DNA from: Amedibacterium intestinale
GTDB lineage: Bacteria > Bacillota_I > Bacilli_A > Erysipelotrichales > Erysipelotrichaceae
Assembly (NCBI RefSeq): GCF_010537335.1
Contig: NZ_AP019711.1
Span: 2,108,001-2,172,000 of the forward strand
DNA: 64,000 bases
Reading direction: 5' to 3'
Part shown: positions 17,950 through 26,718 of the stretch, piece by piece
Layout: every line of letters starts with the position of its first letter
Position numbering within the stretch: position 1 is the stretch's first letter
Made by a program: the position numbers and the translations under genes
The notes under the pieces: generated by a model
What the model saw: only the letters and a program-made list of their open reading frames with translations
The model's database searches: none
Told to the model about the DNA's origin: nothing

Positions 17950-18147
17950 ATGGGAAAGATTATTGGGGAAATAATAGAAATTATAACAGTATCCATTACC
18001 ATTTATATTCTGTTTATTGTTGGTATCTCTGTTATCAAAACCATTTTGTATATTCATAGACATAAAGTAGAGTGGAAAGATAAATTCAGAGAGTTGTTTT
18101 TAGATTTCTTTTATGAAATTTTAAATCCGATTAACTGGTTTTTATAA
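17950..18147 (+). CDS. Small membrane protein, unknown
   Basis: I do not recognise this 65-residue protein. A single strong hydrophobic segment (about 8-32, ending GISVIKTILY) is followed by a basic stretch (IHRHKVEWKDKFR) and a short aromatic tail. The ribosome site CAAGGAGAG lies seven bases before the ATG. It sits 12 bases upstream of another small membrane gene with which it forms a pair. Function unknown; the gene is likely real because of the ribosome site and spacing. Confidence 0.6.
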   Translation: MGKIIGEIIEIITVSITIYILFIVGISVIKTILYIHRHKVEWKDKFRELFLDFFYEILNPINWFL

Positions 18148-18159
18148 GGAGGAGAAAAT

Positions 18160-18405
18160 ATGAGGCTTAAATACAGTGTTTCGATGATATCCACAATGGT
18201 TCTGTTTCTATTTGCTTTATTAGGATTATGTAATATCATACCTGATCATATTGCGCTGCCTGTTGTTGTATTTGCAGATATAACAAAAGTATTTGCTATC
18301 GCAATAGAATATAAACGAAAAGGAAATCAAACAGAATATTATTTGTTTATGGGAATTGCAGTTCTTGGATATTTGTTCTTTATATATATGTTGTTTGTAA
18401 AGTAA
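18160..18405 (+). CDS. Small three-helix membrane protein, unknown
   Basis: An 81-residue protein with three predicted membrane segments (about 8-27, 33-48 and 62-79) and a charged loop EYKRKGNQTEYY. A very good ribosome site (AAGGAGGAG) precedes the ATG. It is paired with the 65-residue gene upstream and ends at a terminator shared with the convergent XRE gene. No family recognised. Confidence 0.65.
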   Translation: MRLKYSVSMISTMVLFLFALLGLCNIIPDHIALPVVVFADITKVFAIAIEYKRKGNQTEYYLFMGIAVLGYLFFIYMLFVK

Positions 18406-18411
18406 ATAAAA

Positions 18412-18457
18412 ATGCAGGCTTTATGGAGTTTTTCCACTTTCATGCCTGCTTTTTTTA
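18412..18457. terminator. Hairpin terminator between convergent genes
   Basis: GCAGGC at 18414-18419 pairs with GCCTGC at 18444-18449, flanked by A-rich and T-rich runs, so it can end transcription from the membrane-protein pair and probably from the XRE gene too. Confidence 0.7.
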
Positions 18458-18697
18458 TTTGATTTCCTGATCTAATGTATTAAATAAATCTGTATCAAAA
18501 AATTCTACTAGTGTCATATCTAATCCATCGCATATTTTCTTTATGGTTGCGACAGTTGGATTTTTGCTTCTTCCGGAAGTGATATTGCTGAGAGTTGACT
18601 GTGTTATTCCGCAAATGATACTTAGTTTATTTAAAGAAATGTTTCTTTCATCACAAAGTTCATGAATTCTTTGGCAGCATACTTCGCCCATGGTCAT
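18455..18697 (-). CDS. XRE-family small regulator
   Basis: An 80-residue protein made almost only of a Cro/C1-type helix-turn-helix: ISLNKLSIICGITQSTLSNI is the DNA-binding pair, then NPTVATIKKICDGLDMTLVEFF completes the five-helix fold. It is convergent with the two small membrane genes and divergent from spoVT. A GGAGTGG sequence lies upstream of the ATG at 18697. Its targets are unknown, though the neighbouring small membrane genes are plausible. No toxin partner is visible. Confidence 0.85.
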   Translation of the reverse strand: MTMGEVCCQRIHELCDERNISLNKLSIICGITQSTLSNITSGRSKNPTVATIKKICDGLDMTLVEFFDTDLFNTLDQEIK

Positions 18698-18848
18698 GAT
18701 ACATCCACTCCTACTTCTAATTTGCTTTCATTCTACAAATTTTGACTTCTAAAGGTTAATCATATATAGTTAGAGTGGTTATATAAGGTATATTTATGTG
18801 CATTTCATAAAGGAAATTTATAGAAATATAGTCAAGATATGGTATAAA

Positions 18849-18892
18849 AAACACCTCTATTGTTCATACTTAACGGTAGTAAAGGAGTGTTT
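18849..18892 (+). promoter_or_regulatory. Hairpin covering the spoVT ribosome site
   Basis: AAACACCTCT (18849-18858) can pair with AGGAGTGTTT (18883-18892) with one mismatch and one wobble. The 3' arm contains the AGGAG ribosome site of the next gene, so folding would block translation. The function is inferred. Confidence 0.4.
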
Positions 18893-18897
18893 GTAAA

Positions 18898-19392
18898 GTG
18901 AAAGCAACAGGCATTGTTAGACGACTAGATGATTTGGGACGTTTGGTTATTCCAAAAGAAATAAGAAAAAAATATCGATTAAAGGAAGGAGATTCTATCG
19001 AATTTTATACGGATAGTGATCGTATCATTATACAAAAGCATGATCATTTATCAGCACATGCAGAAGAAATTGAAATTATGTGTGAAACGCTGCATGCTAT
19101 GTATCAGAATACGGTTTTCTTTATTCAGGATAGTTTGCTGGAACAAAAAGGAATTCAGTTAAAAGAGATGTTTATGCAGAAATGTCATGTACATCGTATG
19201 ATTTCATTTGAAAATGAACATGTGTATAAAGACTCACAAGAGAAATATGGAGGATTGATTTATCCAATTACTTCCTGTGGAGACTGGTATGGAGCATTTG
19301 TGATTTTATTGGATAAGAAAACATTAACAACAGAAGAATTATATGCAGTTGAGGCATTTACACAACTTTTATCTCGCCAACAGTTACAATAA
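18898..19392 (+). CDS. spoVT: SpoVT-type AbrB-family regulator
   Basis: A 164-residue transcription factor. The N-terminal swapped-hairpin AbrB domain reads MKATGIVRRLDDLGRLVIPKE, nearly identical to the family core, and continues with EGDSIEFYTDSDRIIIQKH. The C-terminal part fits the GAF-like domain of SpoVT (GGLIYPITSCGDWYGAFVI). In B. subtilis SpoVT controls forespore genes. The start is GTG at 18898. The next gene is rqcP; in B. subtilis spoVT and yabO (rqcP) lie in the same cluster, which supports the call. Whether it controls sporulation here is not shown. Confidence 0.85.
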   Translation: MKATGIVRRLDDLGRLVIPKEIRKKYRLKEGDSIEFYTDSDRIIIQKHDHLSAHAEEIEIMCETLHAMYQNTVFFIQDSLLEQKGIQLKEMFMQKCHVHRMISFENEHVYKDSQEKYGGLIYPITSCGDWYGAFVILLDKKTLTTEELYAVEAFTQLLSRQQLQ

Positions 19393-19421
19393 ATGGTAAA
19401 CTATGTGGTAGAGGTGAAGTT

Positions 19422-19694
19422 ATGCGTCTGGATAAGTATTTGAAAACAGCTCGTATTTTAAAAAGAAGAACAGTATCAAAAGAACTTGCGGATAATCAGC
19501 GTGTCTTTGTAAATGGAAAGGTTGCGAAGCCTTCTACAGAAGTAAAAGTTGGAGATATAATTAAGGTCGCATTTGGTTATCGTGAACTTACTGTTCGTGT
19601 ATTAATGCTGCAGAAACAGGTAAATAAAAATGATGCAGCATTGATGTTTGAAGTAATAGAAGAAAATTTTATTAAAAAAGAAATTGACATATAA
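19422..19694 (+). CDS. rqcP: RqcP/YabO, S4-domain ribosome quality control factor
   Basis: A 90-residue S4 RNA-binding protein (MRLDKYLKTARILKRR, then NGKVAKPSTEVKVGD). RqcP binds stalled 50S subunits and works with RqcH in adding alanine tails to incomplete chains. Length and sequence match YabO rather than the longer Hsp15. It lies 29 bases after spoVT with AGAGGTG as ribosome site. A terminator overlaps its stop codon. Confidence 0.9.
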   Translation: MRLDKYLKTARILKRRTVSKELADNQRVFVNGKVAKPSTEVKVGDIIKVAFGYRELTVRVLMLQKQVNKNDAALMFEVIEENFIKKEIDI

Positions 19695-19722
19695 AAAGCT
19701 TGTCGTGATGATAAGTTTTTTA
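19693..19722 (+). terminator. Intrinsic terminator of spoVT-rqcP
   Basis: AAAAAGCTTGTC pairs with GATAAGTTTTTT through two G-U pairs around a GTGAT loop. The 170 bases that follow hold no gene. Confidence 0.7.
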
Positions 19723-19901
19723 TTTCATTAGGCATACTATAATAGTAGAAAGAAATTAGACTTTACAACATACAATAAATTTATTGTTAAAATGAGAAAT
19801 AAGATTTATTAGTTCGCAAAAAGAAACAATGGATACAAGGTATTAAATTAAGAGTGATATTTTCAAGCATATAAGAATAAAGTACAAGGAATAAAAAAAT
19901 A

Positions 19902-19931
19902 TTGACACCGGTTACATCTTTGTGATATAAA
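19902..19931 (+). promoter_or_regulatory. Promoter of the beta-glucoside operon
   Basis: TTGACA (19902-19907) and TATAAA (19926-19931) with an 18-base spacer. It lies just before the antiterminator target. Confidence 0.7.
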
Positions 19932-19944
19932 TTATAATGTAAAT

Positions 19945-20020
19945 AGGTTAGTTACTCTTCGAGGCTTGTCCTATAACACATTTTTTGTTGTGTTGTAGAT
20001 GAGTTTGAAGAGTTTTTTTG
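19945..20020 (+). promoter_or_regulatory. Antiterminator target overlapping a terminator
   Basis: The segment starting GGTTAGTTACTCTTCGAGGC resembles the RAT hairpin bound by LicT/BglG proteins (GG-TT-GTTACT...GGC). Its ACTCTTC part (19954-19960) also pairs with GAAGAGT (20007-20013), enclosing an inner stem (19971-19980 with 19989-19998) and followed by seven T residues, forming a terminator. The two folds exclude each other. The layout is classical and feeds back on the antiterminator gene itself. Confidence 0.75.
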
Positions 20021-20035
20021 TTTAGGAGGGCATTT

Positions 20036-20851
20036 ATGAAAGTGGTAAAAAATATTCATAATAATATATCGCTGTGTATAGATTCTAAGGGAAATGAAGT
20101 TGTGGCTTTTGGGAAAGGAATTGGTTTTATGAAACCTCCATACGAAGTTCCGATCCAAAAAGTTGAAAGAACCTTTTATAATATTAATCCTATTTACATT
20201 GATATGCTCTCACAAATTCCAGAAGAAGCAATCAATGTTAGTTCTCAAATTATTGATTATGCCAATAAAAATTTCAAAGGGAGTTTTAATGAAAATTTGA
20301 TTTTCACACTTGCTGACCACATTACATTTAGTATTAAAAGGTTACAAGAAAATATTCATTTGGATTTACCTTTGATTCATGAAGTTAAACATATGTATCC
20401 AAAGGAAATTCAAATTGGAGAATACGCTTTAAAGTTAATTAAAGAAAAATTAAACGTCGAATTACCTAAACAAGAAGCAGCTGTAATTACATTGCATGTT
20501 GTTGATTATGGATTAAAAAGTTGCATAAGTACAGGTGAATCGAACCAAGAAAAAATAGAAAGATGTACTCAAATTATTGAAGAATATAATGGTCTAAAAA
20601 TTGATCGAGAAGGTTTTAATTATTCAAGATTTGTTTCTCATATGTATTATTTGTTAGATAGAATTGCGAATAATACGGAAGTAAAAACAAAGAATAAAAA
20701 GATTTTTGATCAATTGGTTAAAGAATATCCAAAGACATATGATTGTGCAAAAAAGGCATGTAGAGCACTCGAAATTAATCCAAATGATGAAGAGCTACTG
20801 TATTTGATTCTTCATATAAATAGATTAAGTAGTAGAGAAGAAAAGCAATAG
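20036..20851 (+). CDS. LicT/BglG-type transcription antiterminator
   Basis: A 271-residue RNA-binding antiterminator. The N-terminal CAT domain (MKVVKNIHNNISLCIDSKGN, then VAFGKGIGF) binds the RAT hairpin, and two PRDs follow, whose conserved histidines (for example ADHITFSIKR, LIHEVKHMYP) are phosphorylated by the PTS. The ATG at 20036 follows TTAGGAGGG; a longer frame from 20018 would start before that site. It lies upstream of the beta-glucoside EIIBC and should allow read-through when a beta-glucoside is available. Confidence 0.93.
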   Translation: MKVVKNIHNNISLCIDSKGNEVVAFGKGIGFMKPPYEVPIQKVERTFYNINPIYIDMLSQIPEEAINVSSQIIDYANKNFKGSFNENLIFTLADHITFSIKRLQENIHLDLPLIHEVKHMYPKEIQIGEYALKLIKEKLNVELPKQEAAVITLHVVDYGLKSCISTGESNQEKIERCTQIIEEYNGLKIDREGFNYSRFVSHMYYLLDRIANNTEVKTKNKKIFDQLVKEYPKTYDCAKKACRALEINPNDEELLYLILHINRLSSREEKQ

Positions 20852-20927
20852 TTAACTTTAATTTTTACGATAACAATAGGCGCGCAATGTTATCTGAAAA
20901 TATATAATCAAATAGGAGGAAGAGAAA

Positions 20928-22292
20928 ATGGTTAAGAAAGATTATACAGAATTATCAAAAGAAATTCTTGATTTAGCCGGTGGAAAAGAAAACATCACTC
21001 GAGCTTATCACTGTATTACTCGTTTAAGATTAAATGTGAAAGACAAAGGTTTAGTTAAAGCAGAAGATATTGGAAAATTAACTGGTGTAACTGGATTCCA
21101 ATGGAATGCAAATCAACTACAAGTTATTATTGGACAGCATGTTGATGAAGTATATAAAGATTTTTGCAAAGTAGCTAATCTTACTGAAGAAACTAAAATT
21201 GAAGAAAATTTAGATGATTCAAAGAAAAAATTTGGAATTAATACGATTTTCCAAACTCTAGCAGCTGTATTGTTGCCAGTCATTCCTGCATTGGCTGGCG
21301 CTGGTATGATCAAAGGTATCTCAACAATTCTTACTTCTTATTGTGGGGTAGATCCAGCTTCTACATTTAACGTTGTTTTAACTATGGCGGGGGATTGTGC
21401 ATTCTACTTTTTGCCATTTTTGGTAGCATGGTCATCAGCAAAACATTTTGAAACAAATACAGGTATGGCACTATCTCTTGCCGGAGTATTGCTTTACCCA
21501 ACAATGACTGCAGGAAATGCAGCTGGTGAAGCAGCAATGAGCTTATTTGGATTGCCTATTCCATTCCCTAGATATTTTGGTAGTACAATTCCAATCATTA
21601 TGACTGTTTGGATTTTAAGCTATGTGTACAAATACATTAACAAATGGATTCCAAAGAGTTTAAGAATCGTATTTGTTCCAATGTTAGTTTTATTGATAAT
21701 GACTCCATTGACATTAATTTGTATTGGACCTCTTGCTATGTATATTTCTACATTATTAGTTGGGTTATTTAACTTCTTATATGGCTTATCTCCAGTTATT
21801 GCTGGTGCAATTATCGGTGGATCTCGTTTATTTGTTGTTATGACAGGTATGCATTTATCATTAAGTACAATTGCTTTAGGAAATATTGCGGAAATGGGAT
21901 ATGACTGGTTGCTTCCAATGAACACAATGGGAACATTAGCTTTATTTGGTGCTTGTTTAGCAGTTTGGATTAAAGCTAAAAAATCAGAAAACAAGCAAAT
22001 TGGAGCTTCAACTGCTATTTCAGCATTTATTGGTATTACAGAACCAGGTATCTATGGTATTTTCTTGAAATTTAAAACAGCTATGCTTGCAACAGTGGTT
22101 GGCGGTGCTGTTGGTGGCGCTATTGTTGGTCTTTTTGGTGGACGTGCATTAGCTTTCGTTAACTCATGTATCTTATCAACACCAGTATTCATGACTGATA
22201 ATTTCTGGTGTGTTGCTGTAGGAATGCTTGTTTCTGCTGCTGTTGCATTTGCTATGGTAATGACTTTAGGATTAAAAGAAGATAAAGAATAA
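20928..22292 (+). CDS. PTS beta-glucoside-family EIIBC
   Basis: A 454-residue membrane transporter. The EIIB domain comes first with phosphocysteine about residue 29 in YHCITRLRLNVKD, followed by a linker and an EIIC domain of about ten hydrophobic segments with the family motif AFIGITEPGIYG. Classical BglF carries a fused C-terminal EIIA; here the EIIA is a separate gene 34 bases downstream. Together with a GH1 phospho-glucosidase it should import and phosphorylate aryl- or alkyl-beta-glucosides or cellobiose-like sugars. Confidence 0.93.
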   Translation: MVKKDYTELSKEILDLAGGKENITRAYHCITRLRLNVKDKGLVKAEDIGKLTGVTGFQWNANQLQVIIGQHVDEVYKDFCKVANLTEETKIEENLDDSKKKFGINTIFQTLAAVLLPVIPALAGAGMIKGISTILTSYCGVDPASTFNVVLTMAGDCAFYFLPFLVAWSSAKHFETNTGMALSLAGVLLYPTMTAGNAAGEAAMSLFGLPIPFPRYFGSTIPIIMTVWILSYVYKYINKWIPKSLRIVFVPMLVLLIMTPLTLICIGPLAMYISTLLVGLFNFLYGLSPVIAGAIIGGSRLFVVMTGMHLSLSTIALGNIAEMGYDWLLPMNTMGTLALFGACLAVWIKAKKSENKQIGASTAISAFIGITEPGIYGIFLKFKTAMLATVVGGAVGGAIVGLFGGRALAFVNSCILSTPVFMTDNFWCVAVGMLVSAAVAFAMVMTLGLKEDKE

Positions 22293-22326
22293 GGTAAAGT
22301 AACTGTTTTGAAAAAGGAGAAATCTT

Positions 22327-22818
22327 ATGGGATTGATGGACTTGTTTAAGAAAAAAGAAACATTACCTAACGTATCAGATGATAATCTTGTTGCGGTATG
22401 TAGTGGTGAAATGATTGAAGCCAAAAATATTAAGGATGAAATGTTTTCAAAAGAGATGCTCGGAAAGACCATAGGTTTTATTCCGACTTCAAATGAAATT
22501 GTTGCGCCTTGTAATGGAACATTGGAAGTTATGTTTCCAACAGGTCATGCATTTGCAATTCGTATGAAAGATGGAACAGGTGTGTTAGTACATGTTGGAA
22601 TCAATACGGTTGATTTAGATGGTAAAGGGTTTAAAACTTTTGTTAGTCAGGGTTCGCAAGTTAAAGCTGGACAAAAGATTCTTAACGTTGATTTTGATGC
22701 AGTAAAATCTGCAGGTTATGATATAACGACAATGGTCGTTATATCCGAGCCAGTAAATGATAAAGAATATTTATTTTGCCCATTTGGGAAAAAAGAAAAA
22801 TCAGAAATTATTTTATAG
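22327..22818 (+). CDS. PTS glucose-family EIIA (Crr type)
   Basis: A 163-residue cytosolic EIIA. The active histidine is about His89 in GTGVLVHVGINTVDLDGKGF, with the partner His74 in FPTGHAFAIRM. It supplies phosphate to the EIIBC encoded just upstream. AAAAAGGAG precedes the ATG, and the gene is 15 bases from the GH1 gene. Confidence 0.94.
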   Translation: MGLMDLFKKKETLPNVSDDNLVAVCSGEMIEAKNIKDEMFSKEMLGKTIGFIPTSNEIVAPCNGTLEVMFPTGHAFAIRMKDGTGVLVHVGINTVDLDGKGFKTFVSQGSQVKAGQKILNVDFDAVKSAGYDITTMVVISEPVNDKEYLFCPFGKKEKSEIIL

Positions 22819-24306
<1,488 letters not shown>

Positions 24307-24308
24307 TC

Positions 24309-25079
24309 ATGAAAATATTTGTTAGTGATTTAGATGGAACTTTGATTGATAATGCACTAAAGAATAATGATGCTGTATTAGATTGTGTTCATAGGATAAA
24401 AAGTTCAGGAAATGAATTCGTTATTGCCACTGGAAGAACTCTTTATGGAACAGAGGTTTTGGATTTTTTCGAACAACCTTTCTATGTGATTGTTATGAAT
24501 GGTGCAATCATTCTAGACAAAAACAAGAAAGTAATTTTTAAGCAGCCAATTGGTAGTGAAATCTTAAACAGTATTATCAATGAATTTTCAAATGAAAATG
24601 TTGAATATATTACACAAGATAAAACTTACGTTTCTTTTACTAGAGAAGAATATATCAAAAGATATTCTAAGTGGGATTTTTGGTATAAAAAAATGATAGT
24701 AAATCGTAGCCAAGAAGATTTTGAGTATATGTTATCGCACTTTGTGTTTAATGCGGATATTAATCAAATTAAAGATGAAATTGTGAAGGTGAATATTCTT
24801 GAATTAGATAAAGAAAAATATAATGAAAAAGATAAGTATATTGCACAGTTTGAGCAACTACATAATAATTCTTTTTCACCATGTATGCTTGAAATCACTG
24901 CAAAAGGTGTGACTAAAAAAGAGGCTGTTTTAAAACTCATGAGTATAAATAATTGGAAGGCAGATGAGATTTACGCATTTGGAGATGGAGATAATGATAG
25001 CGATATGTTAGCTTATTTCCAGCATTCATTTGCACCATCTAATGCATCAGAAAAAGCAAAAAAAGTGCTAAATATATAA
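24309..25079 (+). CDS. Cof-type HAD phosphatase, probably frameshifted near the 3' end
   Basis: A haloacid dehalogenase hydrolase (256 residues as read) with nucleophile Asp7 and acid Asp9 in FVSDLDGTLID, a C2-type cap, and the metal-binding motif FGDGDNDSDML. Such enzymes in sugar operons usually remove phosphate from accumulated sugar phosphates. It starts two bases after the GH1 stop. The frame ends early after KAKKVLNI. The +1 frame continues straight on with GECSTDSVVKQIKLLLNK, the tail expected for this family, up to 25138. One added A in the run of seven A at 25058-25064 would restore it. Confidence 0.88.
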   Translation: MKIFVSDLDGTLIDNALKNNDAVLDCVHRIKSSGNEFVIATGRTLYGTEVLDFFEQPFYVIVMNGAIILDKNKKVIFKQPIGSEILNSIINEFSNENVEYITQDKTYVSFTREEYIKRYSKWDFWYKKMIVNRSQEDFEYMLSHFVFNADINQIKDEIVKVNILELDKEKYNEKDKYIAQFEQLHNNSFSPCMLEITAKGVTKKEAVLKLMSINNWKADEIYAFGDGDNDSDMLAYFQHSFAPSNASEKAKKVLNI

Positions 25080-25138
25080 TTGGAGAATGTTCTACTGATT
25101 CAGTAGTTAAACAAATTAAATTATTATTGAATAAATAA
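25080..25138 (+). other. Out-of-frame C-terminal tail of the HAD gene
   Basis: In the shifted frame this stretch encodes most of the missing family C-terminus (GECSTDSVVKQIKLLLNK) and ends in TAA at 25136-25138. The junction is the A7 run at 25058-25064. It could be a real mutation, a slippery site or a sequencing error. Confidence 0.7.
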
Positions 25139-25170
25139 AATTTCCAAGTATCAATCAAAGAGTGAAATAT

Positions 25171-25203
25171 GGATGTGAACGAAATTAAATTCACATCCTT
25201 TTG
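25171..25203 (+). terminator. Intrinsic terminator of the beta-glucoside operon
   Basis: GGATGTGAA (25171-25179) pairs with TTCACATCC (25190-25198), followed by TTTTG. It lies just after the restored HAD stop, consistent with the longer frame being the original gene end. Confidence 0.8.
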
Positions 25204-25310
25204 TTGTATAAAGAAAACCCCATTGGTTGTTTCCAAACTTAGGCTTCACTTCATATAAATGTAGTAATAGAGTTTTTAGTTTAAAAAAGTTGTTTTTATA
25301 TAGCTGCATA

Positions 25311-25389
25311 TTTTATGTACATAAAAAAATATAAAATACATATTTTGTGTACATAAAATATGTATAAAGTGTATTTTGCGTGCTATAAT
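25311..25389 (+). promoter_or_regulatory. Two palindromic operators and a -10 element
   Basis: TTTTATGTACATAAAA (25311-25326) is a perfect 16-bp palindrome. A second one centred 32 bases downstream (25339-25362) shares the core TTTTGTGTACATAAAA and extends to a 24-bp dyad with CATA/TATG ends. A -10-like TATAAT lies at 25384-25389. The pair looks like tandem sites for a dimeric repressor of the ATPase gene. No regulator gene is adjacent. Confidence 0.55.
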
Positions 25390-25413
25390 ATACATAAAGC
25401 TAGGGGTGGTTAA

Positions 25414-26709
25414 ATGTATCGTAATGTAGAAGAAAATCTAAAAAAATGGAAAAAAAGCGTAACGAAGAAACCACTTGTTATATCAGGAGCACGTCAGGTT
25501 GGGAAAACGTATAGTATTTTAAAGTTTGCGAAAGAAAATTACAAGTCTTACCTTTATGTTAATTTTGAAAGAGATTTGGATATAAAAAACTTTATGGATA
25601 AAACTGCAAATCCAAAAGAGATTATTTCTTATTTGGAAATTGCATATCCGCAAATCAACTTTGAAGAAGGAAAAACACTGATCATATTCGATGAAGTTCA
25701 GGCGTGTCCACAGGCTCTTACATCAATTAAGTTTTTAGGAAGCGAAACGAAATATGATTATATTGTAAGTGGAAGTTTATTGGGAATCGCAATCAAACAT
25801 ACATCTTCTTATCCGGTTGGTTATGTGGAATCAATAGAAATGAAGCCCATGGGGTTTGACGAGTTTTTAAAGGCAATGAATTTAAAGGATCAAGTGATTT
25901 TACAGTTAAAAGATTATTTTGAAAAAGGAGAACCTGTAAATGAGATGCTTCATGAGAAATTTATGGACTATTTCAGAACATATATCATCGTTGGGGGCAT
26001 GCCAGAAGCTGTAAAATGTTATGTGAAAACAAAAGATTTCATGGCTGTACGCAAAATTCAGCGGCAGATCGTAGAAGACTACTATCGTGATATGGCAAAA
26101 TATGCAGAGGCGAAAGATAAGATAAAAGCACATGAATGTTTTTCTTCTATTCCTTTGCAGTTGTCAAAAGATAACAAGAAATTTCAATATAAGTTAGTAC
26201 GAGATGGTGGGAATGCAAGACATTTTGAAACAAGTCTTCAATGGTTGAAAGATAGTGGAACGATTCATTTCTGTCATCGTTTAAAATGCATCGATACTCC
26301 ATTGCAGGCGTATAAAGAACAATCGGTTTTTAAAATTTATATGGCAGATACAGGGCTTCTTGTATCGCAATTTGATGAAAGCATTATGAAAGAACTATTA
26401 AAAAATGAATTAGGTGTATATAAAGGAGCTATCTATGAAAATATTACAGCTCAAATGCTCATAAAAAATCATCATGATTTATATTACTATGAGCCTACAA
26501 CACGTTCTGAAATAGACTTTATTTTGCAGGAAAAAGGAAATATAATACCGATGGAAGTGAAAAGTGGAAATAATACACGAGCAAAAAGTTTGCATGCGTA
26601 TGTAGAAAAATATAACCCGGTAAAAGCCTATCGTTTTTCCACAAGGAATGTAAATGCAGAAGATCCAATTATTAAAAATTATCCATTATATATGATGATG
26701 TTTGTTTAG
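25414..26709 (+). CDS. AAA-type ATPase, DUF4143 family
   Basis: A 431-residue protein of the ATPase-plus-DUF4143 family, common in gut bacteria. The Walker A motif is VISGARQVGKTYS, Walker B LIIFDEVQACPQAL, and a sensor-like YDYIVSGSLLGIA follows. The C-terminal DUF4143 region has an endonuclease-like core (TRSEIDFILQEKGNIIPMEVKSG) with the acidic and lysine residues of the PD-(D/E)XK fold. Biological roles are poorly known. It is preceded by tandem palindromes and lies nine bases before a phosphohexomutase gene. Confidence 0.9.
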   Translation: MYRNVEENLKKWKKSVTKKPLVISGARQVGKTYSILKFAKENYKSYLYVNFERDLDIKNFMDKTANPKEIISYLEIAYPQINFEEGKTLIIFDEVQACPQALTSIKFLGSETKYDYIVSGSLLGIAIKHTSSYPVGYVESIEMKPMGFDEFLKAMNLKDQVILQLKDYFEKGEPVNEMLHEKFMDYFRTYIIVGGMPEAVKCYVKTKDFMAVRKIQRQIVEDYYRDMAKYAEAKDKIKAHECFSSIPLQLSKDNKKFQYKLVRDGGNARHFETSLQWLKDSGTIHFCHRLKCIDTPLQAYKEQSVFKIYMADTGLLVSQFDESIMKELLKNELGVYKGAIYENITAQMLIKNHHDLYYYEPTTRSEIDFILQEKGNIIPMEVKSGNNTRAKSLHAYVEKYNPVKAYRFSTRNVNAEDPIIKNYPLYMMMFV

Positions 26710-26718
26710 GAGGTAAAT

